This document shows positions 31,927 to 39,490 of a stretch of 55,915 nucleotides of DNA, piece after piece. The notes beneath the pieces were generated by a model, which did no database searches, had not been told where the DNA came from, and was given only the letters and a program-made list of their open reading frames with translations. Made by a program: the position numbers and the translations under genes. Source of the stretch: a virus; IMG/VR virus record IMGVR_UViG_3300046733_001023, positions 1 to 55,915 of that record; one strand, written 5' to 3'. Positions within the stretch are counted from its first letter, which is position 1; each line of letters opens with the position of its first letter.

Positions 31927-32739
31927 ATGAGAGAACCAAAATTAGGAGTTGCAGTTGGAAAAAAAGGTGTAGGCAAAACTTACATAACTAATCAAATGAT
32001 TAGAAGCTATGTGAATGGAAATCCATCTAAAGGAGTAAAGCCAAGAAAAGCACTTATATTAGATGTTAATGATGAATATACCGATATAAAAGGATTACGT
32101 TTAAGAGATGTGATTAAGTTTTCCGCACACCCTACTGTTGAAGCAAGACGAATAAGACCATTTAATGATGATGGTATGAGAATGACCTTAAAGGAAATTC
32201 AAAATTGCTTATTTCAAATACTTAATGATTATAGGGGTGGTCTTTTACTTATAGAAGATATTAATAGATATATTTCAGACCACTTGCCAAATGACCTTGT
32301 AGGTGCAATTTGTACAAACAGACACACAGATACAGATATTATAATGCACTTTCAGTCAATAGGTCGTGTAACTTCAAAAATATGGCAAAACTTAAATTGG
32401 GTTAGATTCCATAAGAACACCGATAGCGTTGATAGACACATAAAAAAGTTTGAAGATAAATTCGAGTATCTAAAAATAGCTGAAATAATGATAAATACTC
32501 AATATTATAATGGCAACGAAAGATTCTTTTTGTTTGTTGATATAGATGCAGAAAAGATATTGGGTAATTTTGACAAAAAGCTACTTGACCAAGCTATTGA
32601 CGATTATATAGAAAAATATTATAGGAAAATAATCTCGCCTATGCTACAACAAAGAGATTTAAAGGGTAAGAAAAAATTTACCCAAGCATCAGCAGTTCAG
32701 TTCGTTAGGGATAGAATTGTTAAGAATTATTGCAGTTAA
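31927..32739 (+). CDS. FtsK/HerA-type packaging ATPase, 270 aa
   Basis: P-loop ATPase with Walker A GKKGVGKT (11-18), strand KALILDVNDEY (41-51) and Walker B GLLLIEDI (105-112). HFQSIGR (141-147) supplies the conserved Gln/Arg. The compact 270-residue size and 'LD-NDEY' strand match the A32/HerA-type genome-packaging ATPases of tailless membrane-containing viruses (PRD1, PM2, STIV), not a tailed-phage terminase, which also carries a nuclease domain. It would pump DNA into the capsid at one vertex. The capsid gene is next, with only a 41-residue membrane protein between them. Confidence 0.8.
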   Translation: MREPKLGVAVGKKGVGKTYITNQMIRSYVNGNPSKGVKPRKALILDVNDEYTDIKGLRLRDVIKFSAHPTVEARRIRPFNDDGMRMTLKEIQNCLFQILNDYRGGLLLIEDINRYISDHLPNDLVGAICTNRHTDTDIIMHFQSIGRVTSKIWQNLNWVRFHKNTDSVDRHIKKFEDKFEYLKIAEIMINTQYYNGNERFFLFVDIDAEKILGNFDKKLLDQAIDDYIEKYYRKIISPMLQQRDLKGKKKFTQASAVQFVRDRIVKNYCS

Positions 32740-32766
32740 GCACTATTTACAACTTCATTATTGCAA

Positions 32767-32784
32767 ACATACATTGTTGTATGT
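32767..32784. promoter_or_regulatory. Inverted repeat upstream of the capsid promoter
   Basis: ACATACA (32767-32773) and TGTATGT (32778-32784) are exact reverse complements around TTGT. It lies 25 bases before the TATATTTG box, so an operator or a hairpin at the end of the previous transcript is possible; no T tract follows. Confidence 0.55.
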
Positions 32785-32808
32785 AATAAAAATTATATTA
32801 CGAAATAA

Positions 32809-32816
32809 TATATTTG
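32809..32816 (+). promoter_or_regulatory. Capsid-operon -7 box
   Basis: TATATTTG at 32809-32816, about 60 bases before the first gene of the capsid unit. The expected start (about 32821) falls at the foot of the hairpin 32823-32838. Confidence 0.65.
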
Positions 32817-32822
32817 CGTTAT

Positions 32823-32838
32823 GCAATTCTGTAATTGC
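32823..32838 (+). promoter_or_regulatory. 5'-end hairpin of the capsid mRNA
   Basis: GCAATT (32823-32828) pairs with AATTGC (32833-32838) around CTGT. It would sit at or near the 5' end of the capsid transcript, a place where hairpins stabilise mRNA. Inferred from position relative to the promoter box. Confidence 0.5.
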
Positions 32839-32874
32839 CATTTAATTATTGTTTAACCTTTAATTCATTCTGAT

Positions 32875-33000
32875 ATGAATACAACAAAACTTGTAACACT
32901 TGTAGGAAAAGTTCTTACAGTAACTGCGGGAGTATTAGTCGCTTTTAAAGTACAAGAGATGTTAGCAAAACGTGGAGTAGCTTCACCTTCTGCTGAATAA
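32875..33000 (+). CDS. Tiny membrane protein before the capsid gene, 41 aa
   Basis: MNTTKLVTLVGKVLTVTAGV then LVAFKVQEMLAKRGV; a single hydrophobic stretch (about 7-23) flanked by Lys. Placed between the packaging ATPase and the capsid gene, the usual site of tiny virion membrane proteins in PRD1/PM2-type viruses. Too short for any family match. Confidence 0.6.
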   Translation: MNTTKLVTLVGKVLTVTAGVLVAFKVQEMLAKRGVASPSAE

Positions 33001-33044
33001 TCTTGTGATTTAATTTATTATTTAACTTTTTAATTTTTAACAAA

Positions 33045-33737
33045 ATGGCAAATATCGGCAAATACTTGGCAGATGCGAGAGCAAATGCTAACGAAAATTT
33101 CTCCAATATGAGTGGTGGCTTCGTAGATGACACTAACTTTACGGGAGATGATTTTTTCGGTGCAAACGGGGGTGGTGTTTCAGCACCTACCTCACAACCT
33201 TATATTATCACAGTAACTTCAACAAGTGGTTCAGCAGTGAGCAACTTTGCAGTTCTTGGGTCGTATGAGTTTATTAATAACGCAGGTTTTACTGCGGGTG
33301 GTGATTTAGTAATTGGTTCAATTACTATTTCAAGTGGTATTAGTGGAGTAACTTATCGTGAAATGCTTTACCAATTTATGCAAAACCCTTATAGTGTTGG
33401 ATTGACTTATTTACAGTCAGCTACCGCTAATCAGGTTTTGGAAACACTTGCTGTAAACACTCGTGATGCGAATGGAAATGAAGCACAAAAAACACTTGTG
33501 CCTACCATTGACCCGTATCAGCAACAATCAACAATTATCGCAATGCGATATGGATATAGAATCGATGGATTTACTAAAATTAAGATTTCTTCTGTTTTAG
33601 CAAATGCAACATTGAAACTATACTTCTACCCATCTGATAACATTAACCTTGCAAGAGGTTTAGCGGGTCGCCCCGTATCAGAAGCGTTTGGAAATCCAGG
33701 CATTGTAAAAGCCCAAACAATCAAATTGCAAGGGTAA
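33045..33737 (+). CDS. Candidate major capsid protein (beta-rich, jelly-roll-like), 230 aa
   Basis: Residues 1-45 are Asn/Gly-rich and flexible, the rest beta-rich with many Thr/Ser/Val. Key segments: YREMLYQFMQNPYSVGLTYLQ (103-124), DANG (141-144), DPYQQQ (156-161), RIDGFTKIKI (172-181) and ATLKLYFYPSD (188-198), a pattern of capsid proteins in Bacteroidota jelly-roll viruses. Supporting context: directly after the packaging ATPase, own promoter and 5' hairpin, and terminator after it, as expected for the most expressed gene. At 230 residues it is smaller than the PM2 (269 aa) and FLiP (about 313 aa) capsid proteins, so the exact fold (single or double jelly roll) is open. Confidence 0.7.
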   Translation: MANIGKYLADARANANENFSNMSGGFVDDTNFTGDDFFGANGGGVSAPTSQPYIITVTSTSGSAVSNFAVLGSYEFINNAGFTAGGDLVIGSITISSGISGVTYREMLYQFMQNPYSVGLTYLQSATANQVLETLAVNTRDANGNEAQKTLVPTIDPYQQQSTIIAMRYGYRIDGFTKIKISSVLANATLKLYFYPSDNINLARGLAGRPVSEAFGNPGIVKAQTIKLQG

Positions 33738-33746
33738 TACGTTGTT

Positions 33747-33762
33747 GTGTAGATTGCTACAC
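33747..33762 (+). promoter_or_regulatory. Hairpin after the capsid gene
   Basis: GTGTAG (33747-33752) and CTACAC (33757-33762) pair around ATTG, ten bases after the stop and before the terminator. No T run follows. A 3'-end stabilising or processing structure is likely. Confidence 0.55.
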
Positions 33763-33770
33763 GGAAACTT

Positions 33771-33809
33771 TAAAGAAGGGGTGTGGCTTAATGCTTCTCC
33801 CCTTTTTTT
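33771..33809 (+). terminator. Terminator of the capsid operon
   Basis: AAGGGG (33776-33781) pairs with CCCCTT (33799-33804), enclosing a 17-base loop, followed by seven T (33803-33809). Inner GAAG/CTTC can pair instead, but either hairpin ends in the same T run. Confidence 0.75.
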
Positions 33810-33832
33810 AATTTAAAATCAAAGAAAATATT

Positions 33833-34237
33833 ATGGCAACAGTATATGATTATATAGCCGAAAACAATCCTCAACAAGCAAAGCAACTTTGTGAATCATT
33901 TGGGTACACTATTACGAACCCAAGACAAATGAGTGGCAACTTAAAAGTTTTGATAAACAATGAGGGTGAACACGCTTTAAAATCTCTTATGGATTTACAT
34001 CCCGACAAAGAAATTTTAATAGATTATTTCGGTACAAAAAACAAAAAAGAAGGTTGTGGATGCGGTTGTAAATCAAAAGCAACACCTACACCTTCCTATG
34101 CACCACTTGAAGCATACTTAAATGCAAGTGGTAGGCAAGAATCCGATGCTAAAACATTAGCAACAAATACAAATACAATAATTTTTGCTTCTGCTTTAGT
34201 ATTAGCGGTAGCAATCATATTTAAAAATGATAAATAA
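33833..34237 (+). CDS. Tail-anchored virion-type protein with CGCGCK motif, 134 aa
   Basis: N-terminal domain (about 1-70, YDYIAENNPQQAKQLCESFG and ITNPRQMSGNLKVLINNEGE), a Cys-rich run GCGCGCKSK at about 78-85, then a linker (SYAPLEAYLNA) and a C-terminal membrane span (about 112-130) ending KNDK. The Cys cluster could bind metal or crosslink. A related CNCG...CGCG run occurs in the protein at 42031. TAATG overlap with the next gene. Confidence 0.6.
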   Translation: MATVYDYIAENNPQQAKQLCESFGYTITNPRQMSGNLKVLINNEGEHALKSLMDLHPDKEILIDYFGTKNKKEGCGCGCKSKATPTPSYAPLEAYLNASGRQESDAKTLATNTNTIIFASALVLAVAIIFKNDK

Positions 34238-35049
34238 TGGGAGTAAGAAGTGATAATTTCAGCAAACTAATTGCTATGATAGTTGTAGAAGATAAGAGTG
34301 GTGTAGTTTCTTTTTTAAGAAGTCAAGGCATCAATGCAAGTGAATCTGCATCAAATTCAGCAATTATCCAAGCAATAGGAAGGGGTATGCAATCAGATAA
34401 ATTCATTCAAGCATTTTCTCAATGGGCTAAAAGCAGATATGAACCTCAATCAAACTTTAACTATAAAGGTGCAAGTGGTGGTTTCGACCCAATGGCTACA
34501 CAAGGCGGTGGAAGTTTTGATGCTATGAGTTCGCAAGATGGTACTAACCTTATGGAAGATAATTTTGCAAACGCAAGTGGATTCGACCCAATGGATAGTC
34601 AAAGTGGTGGATTTACCCCAATTTCAACGCAAGGTGGTGAGTACGCTAACCTTTTTGGGGGTGGTAAAAAAAGCTATACTGCATACGACCCAAATAAAGC
34701 GGGTACGGGTAGTGGTGTTGGTAACGCTTTAAGGGGTTTTGGTGATACGATAGGTAAATTAGGTGGTGTTGATGGAATACTTAACAAATACCTTGAAATT
34801 CGTGGTCAAGACCAAGCAAGTTCTGATGCAAGGGCTTTAGCAAATGCAGAAGTAGAAGCAAAAAGATTAGAACTTGAAACTGCTTTAGCATTAGGAAAAT
34901 TAAAGCAAGATGAATATGATAGGCAAATGAGCAACATTAACAATGTTGGACAAGGTGGCGGTGGAAACACAGTTCTGTATATTGTTTTAGGTGTTGTCCT
35001 TTTAGGTGCTATTGGTACGACAATTTATTTTGCAACTCGTAAAAAATAA
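34237..35049 (+). CDS. Gly/Ser-rich tail-anchored protein with GFDPM repeats, 270 aa
   Basis: A helical N-terminus (about 1-70, with FIQAFSQWAKSRYE), then a low-complexity part with imperfect GFDPM/SFDAM/GFTPI repeats (about 85-145, spacing about 14-20 residues), a coiled coil (about 185-235, ANAEVEAKRLELETALALGK) and a C-terminal membrane span (about 245-264) ending TRKK. The build suggests a fibrous or vertex linker on a membrane. Not recognised. Confidence 0.6.
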   Translation: MGVRSDNFSKLIAMIVVEDKSGVVSFLRSQGINASESASNSAIIQAIGRGMQSDKFIQAFSQWAKSRYEPQSNFNYKGASGGFDPMATQGGGSFDAMSSQDGTNLMEDNFANASGFDPMDSQSGGFTPISTQGGEYANLFGGGKKSYTAYDPNKAGTGSGVGNALRGFGDTIGKLGGVDGILNKYLEIRGQDQASSDARALANAEVEAKRLELETALALGKLKQDEYDRQMSNINNVGQGGGGNTVLYIVLGVVLLGAIGTTIYFATRKK

Positions 35050-35052
35050 AGT

Positions 35053-35202
35053 TTGGAAGAAGGTGTAATATTCGATGATGTATTACGAGAAGAAGCAGAT
35101 AAAGAGAGTAGATTTAAAACGTCAGATTTAAAATATTATCTTTTAACTTTTGCTTTTATCGGATTTGGTGCTATCATCTTTTATAAATATTCAAAAAAAT
35201 GA
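35053..35202 (+). CDS. Tail-anchored membrane peptide, TTG start, 49 aa
   Basis: TTG at 35053 is the only standard start in this frame. Charged N-terminus (EEGVIFDDVLREEADKESRF), then a membrane span (about 28-43, LKYYLLTFAFIGFGAIIFYK) and a Lys end. Its stop overlaps the next ATG (ATGA), which supports it being real. Confidence 0.5.
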   Translation: MEEGVIFDDVLREEADKESRFKTSDLKYYLLTFAFIGFGAIIFYKYSKK

Positions 35203-35426
35203 ATGGTACTCAAATAATAGAAAATAACCAAAAACTTATAAATGGCGACCATAAAAAAAGGTTGTTAAGTAAAACTAAAGGTACTGTTCAAGGTGCTTTT
35301 ACGGGTTTAGTCGGTGGTGTTATGTATGGATATTTTAAAGATAAGAACATATATACTACGGGCTTTATTGGTTTATTGATAGGTGGTACTGTTTCAGCAA
35401 TTTTAGTTGGCAATTTTTCAAAGTAA
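35199..35426 (+). CDS. Small glycine-rich membrane protein, 75 aa
   Basis: Residues about 25-45 (GTVQGAFTGLVGGVMYGYF) and 50-71 (TTGFIGLLIGGTVSAILVG) form two glycine-patterned membrane segments, as in helical hairpins. Overlaps neighbours by ATGA. Not recognised; the 'GxxxG' spacing favours tight helix packing. Confidence 0.55.
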   Translation: MNGTQIIENNQKLINGDHKKRLLSKTKGTVQGAFTGLVGGVMYGYFKDKNIYTTGFIGLLIGGTVSAILVGNFSK

Positions 35427-35430
35427 CAGT

Positions 35431-35616
35431 ATGTTAATAAACAGATTAAGAGATAAAGCAGAGCAAAAAAGGAAAGAAATAGCTATAAAAAAAGAACAAC
35501 AATTAGCTACCGAAAAAGCTATGCAAGAAGCAGAAAAAAGGAAAATATACACAATAGCGGGTGTATTTGCAGTTTTAGGAGTGGCGATAGTTTTATATAA
35601 AACAAGAAAAAAATGA
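35431..35616 (+). CDS. Coiled-coil tail-anchored protein, 61 aa
   Basis: A charged helix (MLINRLRDKAEQKRKEIAI through EKAMQEAEKRK, about 1-40), then a membrane span (YTIAGVFAVLGVAIVLY, about 41-57) and RKK. The in-frame TTG at 35407 would overlap the previous gene; ATG 35431 is preferred. Its stop overlaps the next ATG. Confidence 0.55.
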   Translation: MLINRLRDKAEQKRKEIAIKKEQQLATEKAMQEAEKRKIYTIAGVFAVLGVAIVLYKTRKK

Positions 35617-35762
35617 GTTGGTATAACCATCCAAAAGATACGAGAAATTTGATTATTGGTGTAGTAGCATCATTATTTGGAGTAATTGTATGGGAAATAA
35701 TAAAAGAAAAAAAACTGTGGGGTAGAAATACTTTACAACAAGATTTAGAAAATAAAATATAA
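35613..35762 (+). CDS. Small membrane protein, 49 aa
   Basis: MSWYNHPKDTRNL followed by a membrane segment (IIGVVASLFGVIVWEII, about 14-30) and a charged tail with KLWGRNTLQQD. Overlaps the preceding gene by four bases (ATGA). Confidence 0.5.
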   Translation: MSWYNHPKDTRNLIIGVVASLFGVIVWEIIKEKKLWGRNTLQQDLENKI

Positions 35763-35766
35763 TAAA

Positions 35767-36819
35767 ATGAAAAATAAAACTTTAATTTATGGTGTTATAG
35801 GTGTACTTGCATATTTTGGATATAAAAAATATAGCGAAAAAACACCCGCTTTAGGTACGTCAAATAAAACTACTGATGATTTAAAAGAACGTATTAAAAT
35901 GTTAGAAAATACTGCAAAATCATTAGAAGGAAAGTCAAAAGCTGAACTTTCTAAACTTGAAAAAGAATTTGAAGCAAAGTCAAAAGCTGAACTTTCTAAA
36001 CTTCAAAAAGAAATTGACAGACGAGAAGCGGAAAAGCAAAAACGTCTTGCAGAAATAGAAAGATTAAAAGGTTCTAAAACTGCTGATGACATTTTGAGGA
36101 AACAAAATGATGATTTGCAACGTAAACTTGCAGAATTACAAAGGCAAATGGGAATAAAAGATGCTGAAAATAAAAGGATTTTATCTAAAAAAGAAAAAGA
36201 GTTGTTAGACCAAATTGCTAAATTAAAAGCATCAATAACAACAAAACAAGATTTAATTGATACCATAAATGCTAAAAGAAATGCAAATGTTGAAATGGAA
36301 AAATTAAAAACTCTTGAAGATTTTATTGGCAATAGTCAAGAAACTATTGACAGATTGACTAAAACTCTTGATGGTATTGACACTTCAACTAAAGCGGGTC
36401 AAGAAAGAGCAAAAGTATATATTGACCTTATCAAAAAGGCAGAAGCACTAAAACTTAAAAAAACTACAAGTAAATCAACTATAATTGAATTAGGTTTGGG
36501 TAGAACGGGCTATCAACAATTATTACCACCCGCTAATTGGACTTTAAATGATTTATTAGATGATTCTAAACATATAGTTATTAAAGATAGATTTAAAGAT
36601 GACCGATTTTACGAGTTTTATCCAACAGATGCAAATGTAGAATTTAAAAGAAAAGGAAATTGGACTTCTAATATTATATTTAATGGAGAGAAAAAATTAG
36701 CTAATGTATTTTCGCCATCATTAGAAAAATCTATTTTATCAGTTGTGGCTCGAAACCCAAAAAGATATGAAGTTTTAGTTGGGGGTAAAAGTTTAGATGC
36801 TCAACCAATAGCAGTTTAA
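35767..36819 (+). CDS. N-anchored long coiled-coil protein, 350 aa
   Basis: One N-terminal membrane segment (TLIYGVIGVLAYFGYKKY, about 4-21), then a very long charged coiled coil (about 35-235) with internal repeats (SKAELSKLEKEFEAK) and KTADDILRKQ, similar to the SADDV motif in the proteins at 26631 and 26894. The C-terminal third (about 235-350) is a globular alpha/beta domain ending SLDAQPIAV. It could span from the membrane to the shell or DNA. Not a known family. Confidence 0.6.
   Translation: MKNKTLIYGVIGVLAYFGYKKYSEKTPALGTSNKTTDDLKERIKMLENTAKSLEGKSKAELSKLEKEFEAKSKAELSKLQKEIDRREAEKQKRLAEIERLKGSKTADDILRKQNDDLQRKLAELQRQMGIKDAENKRILSKKEKELLDQIAKLKASITTKQDLIDTINAKRNANVEMEKLKTLEDFIGNSQETIDRLTKTLDGIDTSTKAGQERAKVYIDLIKKAEALKLKKTTSKSTIIELGLGRTGYQQLLPPANWTLNDLLDDSKHIVIKDRFKDDRFYEFYPTDANVEFKRKGNWTSNIIFNGEKKLANVFSPSLEKSILSVVARNPKRYEVLVGGKSLDAQPIAV
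35931..36020 (+). repeat. Two 45-bp tandem repeats in the coiled-coil gene
   Basis: AAAGTCAAAAGCTGAACTTTCTAAACTT (28 bases, shown here only as SKAELSKL in protein) occurs at 35931 and again at 35976. It encodes SKAELSKLEKEFEAKSKAEL. A short tandem duplication inside the coiled coil. Confidence 0.7.
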
Positions 36820-36845
36820 TTTATTTTAATTTTAATTTAAAAATA

Positions 36846-36962
36846 ATGGCAGTCAAAAAAGCAAAAAAAAGAGGTGGTTCAAAAACTTGTCAAAAGGTTA
36901 GTAGCTACAAAAGAAAAGGTAAAAAAGTTTCTTCATACGGAAGAAAACGTAAAGGGAAATAG
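36846..36962 (+). CDS. Protamine-like basic protein, 38 aa
   Basis: A tiny Lys/Arg-rich protein with KKAKKRGGSKT, then CQKVSSYKRKGKKVSSYGRK, in which the V-S-S-Y-x-R unit occurs twice. Such 'VxxYxRxxGxxVxxYxR' basic proteins in viruses are DNA-condensing or core proteins (like adenovirus mu). It lies alone after the long coiled-coil gene in an A-rich leader. DNA-binding is inferred from composition. Confidence 0.6.
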   Translation: MAVKKAKKRGGSKTCQKVSSYKRKGKKVSSYGRKRKGK

Positions 36963-36979
36963 CATTAAAATAAGAAGAT

Positions 36980-37114
36980 ATGGCAAAGAAAATGAACGCA
37001 TATATGAAAGCACTACAAAAAGCCCGTAAAAGCGGTGCAAGTAGCTTTAGTTACAATGGTAAAACATATAAAAAGGCAAAAACAAAAACGGGAATGGTAA
37101 TTTATAAATCATAA
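36980..37114 (+). CDS. Small basic virion-type protein, 44 aa
   Basis: MAKKMNAYMKALQKARKSGA followed by SFSYNGKTYKKAKTKTGMVIY. The 'ARksGA.sFsYNGKTYkk...tktGmviYk' pattern recurs in small basic proteins of large DNA viruses of protists and in phages. Probably nucleic-acid associated in the core. Next to the protamine-like gene. Confidence 0.6.
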   Translation: MAKKMNAYMKALQKARKSGASSFSYNGKTYKKAKTKTGMVIYKS

Positions 37115-37120
37115 ATAATT

Positions 37121-37219
37121 ATGGAAAAATACACATCAATATTTAAAGAAAAGAATTATTATATAGGTATAGCAGTAGGAATCGCAAGTGTTCTTCTATA
37201 TCAAAAATATATTAAATAA
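37121..37219 (+). CDS. Single-span membrane peptide, 32 aa
   Basis: MEKYTSIFKEKNYY then a membrane segment (IGIAVGIASVLLYQKYI). No more can be said; membrane type and position fit the virion set. Confidence 0.45.
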   Translation: MEKYTSIFKEKNYYIGIAVGIASVLLYQKYIK

Positions 37220-37220
37220 T

Positions 37221-37370
37221 ATGAAAGGTAAGTTGATTTATTATAGTATAATCGTATTGGGAATAGGTGCTATTTCTTATATGTACTATTTGTCTGATTT
37301 AGGCGGTAAAAAAACATTTTCCGAAGATTTAGATGAAGCTATAAAAACTAATGAAATAAAAGTTCGGTAA
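37221..37370 (+). CDS. N-anchored membrane protein, 49 aa
   Basis: Starts MKGKLIYYSIIVLGIGAISY, a membrane segment, followed by a short polar tail (DLGGKKTFSEDLDEAIK). An upstream in-frame start at 37188 would run through the previous gene; the ATG one base after the previous stop is preferred. Stop TAA overlaps the next ATG. Confidence 0.5.
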   Translation: MKGKLIYYSIIVLGIGAISYMYYLSDLGGKKTFSEDLDEAIKTNEIKVR

Positions 37371-37933
37371 TGAGTAATAATTTAGGTTCATCAGTAGGAG
37401 TTTGGAATGAAAATCAAATTGCAAGTTTAGAAACGGGTTTTTCAAATGTAAGTGGATTTTTTGATAGCAGTTATCTTCGTGGTAATCCAAGAGCAGTAAG
37501 GTCTAAATTGGGTTATTCTGAATTTAACAAAAGAAAAAACCTTTATTTAAAGTTTACCCGTGAAATGGGATTAAATTCAGCCCAATTAAACGAATTTTGG
37601 TCAAAATGGTTGATTAAAGGAAATAGTAAATCTGATGGTTTTGAACAATTTGTGAAAGAACAATTATTAATTCAACAAGCTAAAGAAAGAGAAGAAGCCG
37701 AACTACTTGCAAGATTAAAAGAGGAAGAAAAGAAAAAAGCTATTAGTGATTCTAACTTGTTTCCACCTGATGAAACAGAACTAAATCCAATAGACCCACT
37801 AACTGATGACGAATTAAAAAGTAATTATAATACAAAACCTATTGTTACACCTAAAAAAAGTAATTTACTAATATATGGTGTTATAGGTGTAGTTGCTTTA
37901 GTGGGAATTATAATTTTAATAAAAAGAAAATAA
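37370..37933 (+). CDS. Helical tail-anchored protein (NSK-GF module), 187 aa
   Basis: An N-terminal variable part, then a helical module (about 45-105: FNKRKNLYLKFTREMGL, then LNEFWSKWLIKGNSKSDGFEQF), a long charged helix (QQAKEREEAELLARLKEEEK) and a C-terminal membrane span (about 165-183) ending KRK. The following protein has the same module (ELYGKYRNQGGSKLSGFKQF), so the two are paralogues. Possibly repeating units of a virion layer. Not recognised. Confidence 0.6.
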   Translation: MSNNLGSSVGVWNENQIASLETGFSNVSGFFDSSYLRGNPRAVRSKLGYSEFNKRKNLYLKFTREMGLNSAQLNEFWSKWLIKGNSKSDGFEQFVKEQLLIQQAKEREEAELLARLKEEEKKKAISDSNLFPPDETELNPIDPLTDDELKSNYNTKPIVTPKKSNLLIYGVIGVVALVGIIILIKRK

Positions 37934-37934
37934 T

Positions 37935-38429
37935 ATGAATACAACAAGCCCAAATGAAGATTTATTTGCTGACTTTTATCAAGTTGGTGGTTATAGCAAT
38001 TTAGCGGGTGGTACTGCAAGTTTAATGGCGGGTAGAGGTAAAGGTGGTGGTGGCGGTCTTTTTACGCAACGTGCTGAAATGGGTAGAAACTCAAAAAGTT
38101 TTGTAGCTATCGCTTATAGACAATTTACAAGGGTTTACGATGAGATAAAACAAGATTTTGACTTGTCAGATGTAGAAATAAATGAGTTATATGGTAAATA
38201 CAGAAATCAAGGTGGTAGTAAATTAAGTGGTTTTAAACAATTTATATCTGATGTGGAATCGAGCAAAAGCAAATTACAAGAACAAATTATAAACGATGTT
38301 TCTACCCCACAAGTAGAACCTCAACTTGAAACACCAATGCCACCAAAAAAATCTAATATAAACTATTTATATATAGGTTTGGGTGCGATAGTATTAGTCG
38401 GTGCGACAGTATTAATAGTAAAAAAATAG
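37935..38429 (+). CDS. Helical tail-anchored protein, paralogue, 164 aa
   Basis: Gly-rich start (LAGGTASLMAGRGKGGGGG), then FVAIAYRQFTRVYDEI and INELYGKYRNQGGSKLSGFK matching the upstream protein, then a Pro-rich linker and a C-terminal membrane span (about 143-161) ending KK. One base gap to the previous gene. Paralogy suggests duplication with a shared structural role. Confidence 0.6.
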   Translation: MNTTSPNEDLFADFYQVGGYSNLAGGTASLMAGRGKGGGGGLFTQRAEMGRNSKSFVAIAYRQFTRVYDEIKQDFDLSDVEINELYGKYRNQGGSKLSGFKQFISDVESSKSKLQEQIINDVSTPQVEPQLETPMPPKKSNINYLYIGLGAIVLVGATVLIVKK

Positions 38430-38449
38430 AAACTAAATACACAAAAAAA

Positions 38450-38722
38450 ATGACTGCAAATCAAATGTATAAAAATAGCGGTTCAACTTTAACTTTTACA
38501 GAATGGTTAAATCGTGAAAAACAAAAAGGTGTTGTTATACCACAACAAGGAGTAACAGATAAAATTGACGATGAACTTCAAAAACAATTAGATGGTGAAG
38601 AAGTAAACTTTATAAAAAGTGGAGAAAAAACAGTATTAGGATTAAATAAAACTGTCCTCGTTTTTTCTGTGCTAATTGTATTGGGTGCGGTTGGTTATAC
38701 TATATATAGAAAAAGAAAATGA
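38450..38722 (+). CDS. Tail-anchored protein, 90 aa
   Basis: An N-terminal helix (MTANQMYKNSGSTLTFTEWL) recalling the GSK/SD-F helix of the two upstream proteins, a polar linker and a C-terminal membrane span (about 65-86) ending RKRK. Its stop overlaps the peptidase ATG (ATGA). Confidence 0.55.
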   Translation: MTANQMYKNSGSTLTFTEWLNREKQKGVVIPQQGVTDKIDDELQKQLDGEEVNFIKSGEKTVLGLNKTVLVFSVLIVLGAVGYTIYRKRK

Positions 38723-39489
38723 ATTTAAAAGTAAATAGTAGATATGAACAAATGACACTTGCTATAAATGTTATTTGTGCAAGACCAACAAAAGTTCGTC
38801 TTAAAATAATTGATGCTGAAAAACCTTTAACTTGTTTCACTAACAGATATAAAACAGTAAGTCAAGGTTTTAAATTTTATGCTCGATTACCCCTAACACC
38901 AAAAACGCTAATAGTTAGTGTTTATTGTGATGATACGGGTCAAAACAATAACCAAATAAAAATTATAAATATTGAAAAATTTGGTTTAGAAAAACGAATG
39001 GATGAAGTAGATATAAAAAGTTATAGCGTAATGAGTTTTGTAGATTTTGCACAAAAGTTTTCTTTTAACGCATCTTATTTACAACCACAAAACTATATAA
39101 GTCAAGCGTGTAACTACAAAATAGAATATCTACCAAGTATTATAGGACAAAATGGTAAAGAGGTAAAAACTCCCGCAAGAATAAGTAAAACAAATGGGAG
39201 AATACAAGTATCTAAAAAACATTTTGAAAAATATACTGTTCCAATGAGAATGGCAATTCTTTTACACGAATTTGCTCATTTTTATTTGAATAAAAATATA
39301 GATGATGAAACAGAAGCAGATTTGAATGGGCTTCTAATCTATTTGGGTTTAGGTTATCCAAGAATAGAGGGTTATGAAGCGTTTTTACAAGTTTTCGAGG
39401 GTTCACCAACTCCCGAAAATAAAAAGCGATATGACGTGATTAATGAGTTTATTCAAAACTTTGAAAAGAAAAAATTTGTAATGTATTAG
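38719..39489 (+). CDS. Zinc metallopeptidase (HEFAH), 256 aa
   Basis: A gluzincin-type motif HEFAH (183-187) with a downstream E/D-rich helix (DDETEAD, 195-201) supplying the third ligand. The N-terminal half (about 1-130) is beta-rich, beginning with a domain that includes CFTNRYKTVSQGFKF. It may be a maturation or peptidoglycan-associated protease of the virion; there is no membrane segment or signal peptide. The fold is clear from the motif, the substrate is not. It is the only protease seen among the virion-type genes. Confidence 0.65.
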   Translation: MNLKVNSRYEQMTLAINVICARPTKVRLKIIDAEKPLTCFTNRYKTVSQGFKFYARLPLTPKTLIVSVYCDDTGQNNNQIKIINIEKFGLEKRMDEVDIKSYSVMSFVDFAQKFSFNASYLQPQNYISQACNYKIEYLPSIIGQNGKEVKTPARISKTNGRIQVSKKHFEKYTVPMRMAILLHEFAHFYLNKNIDDETEADLNGLLIYLGLGYPRIEGYEAFLQVFEGSPTPENKKRYDVINEFIQNFEKKKFVMY

Positions 39490-39490
39490 T

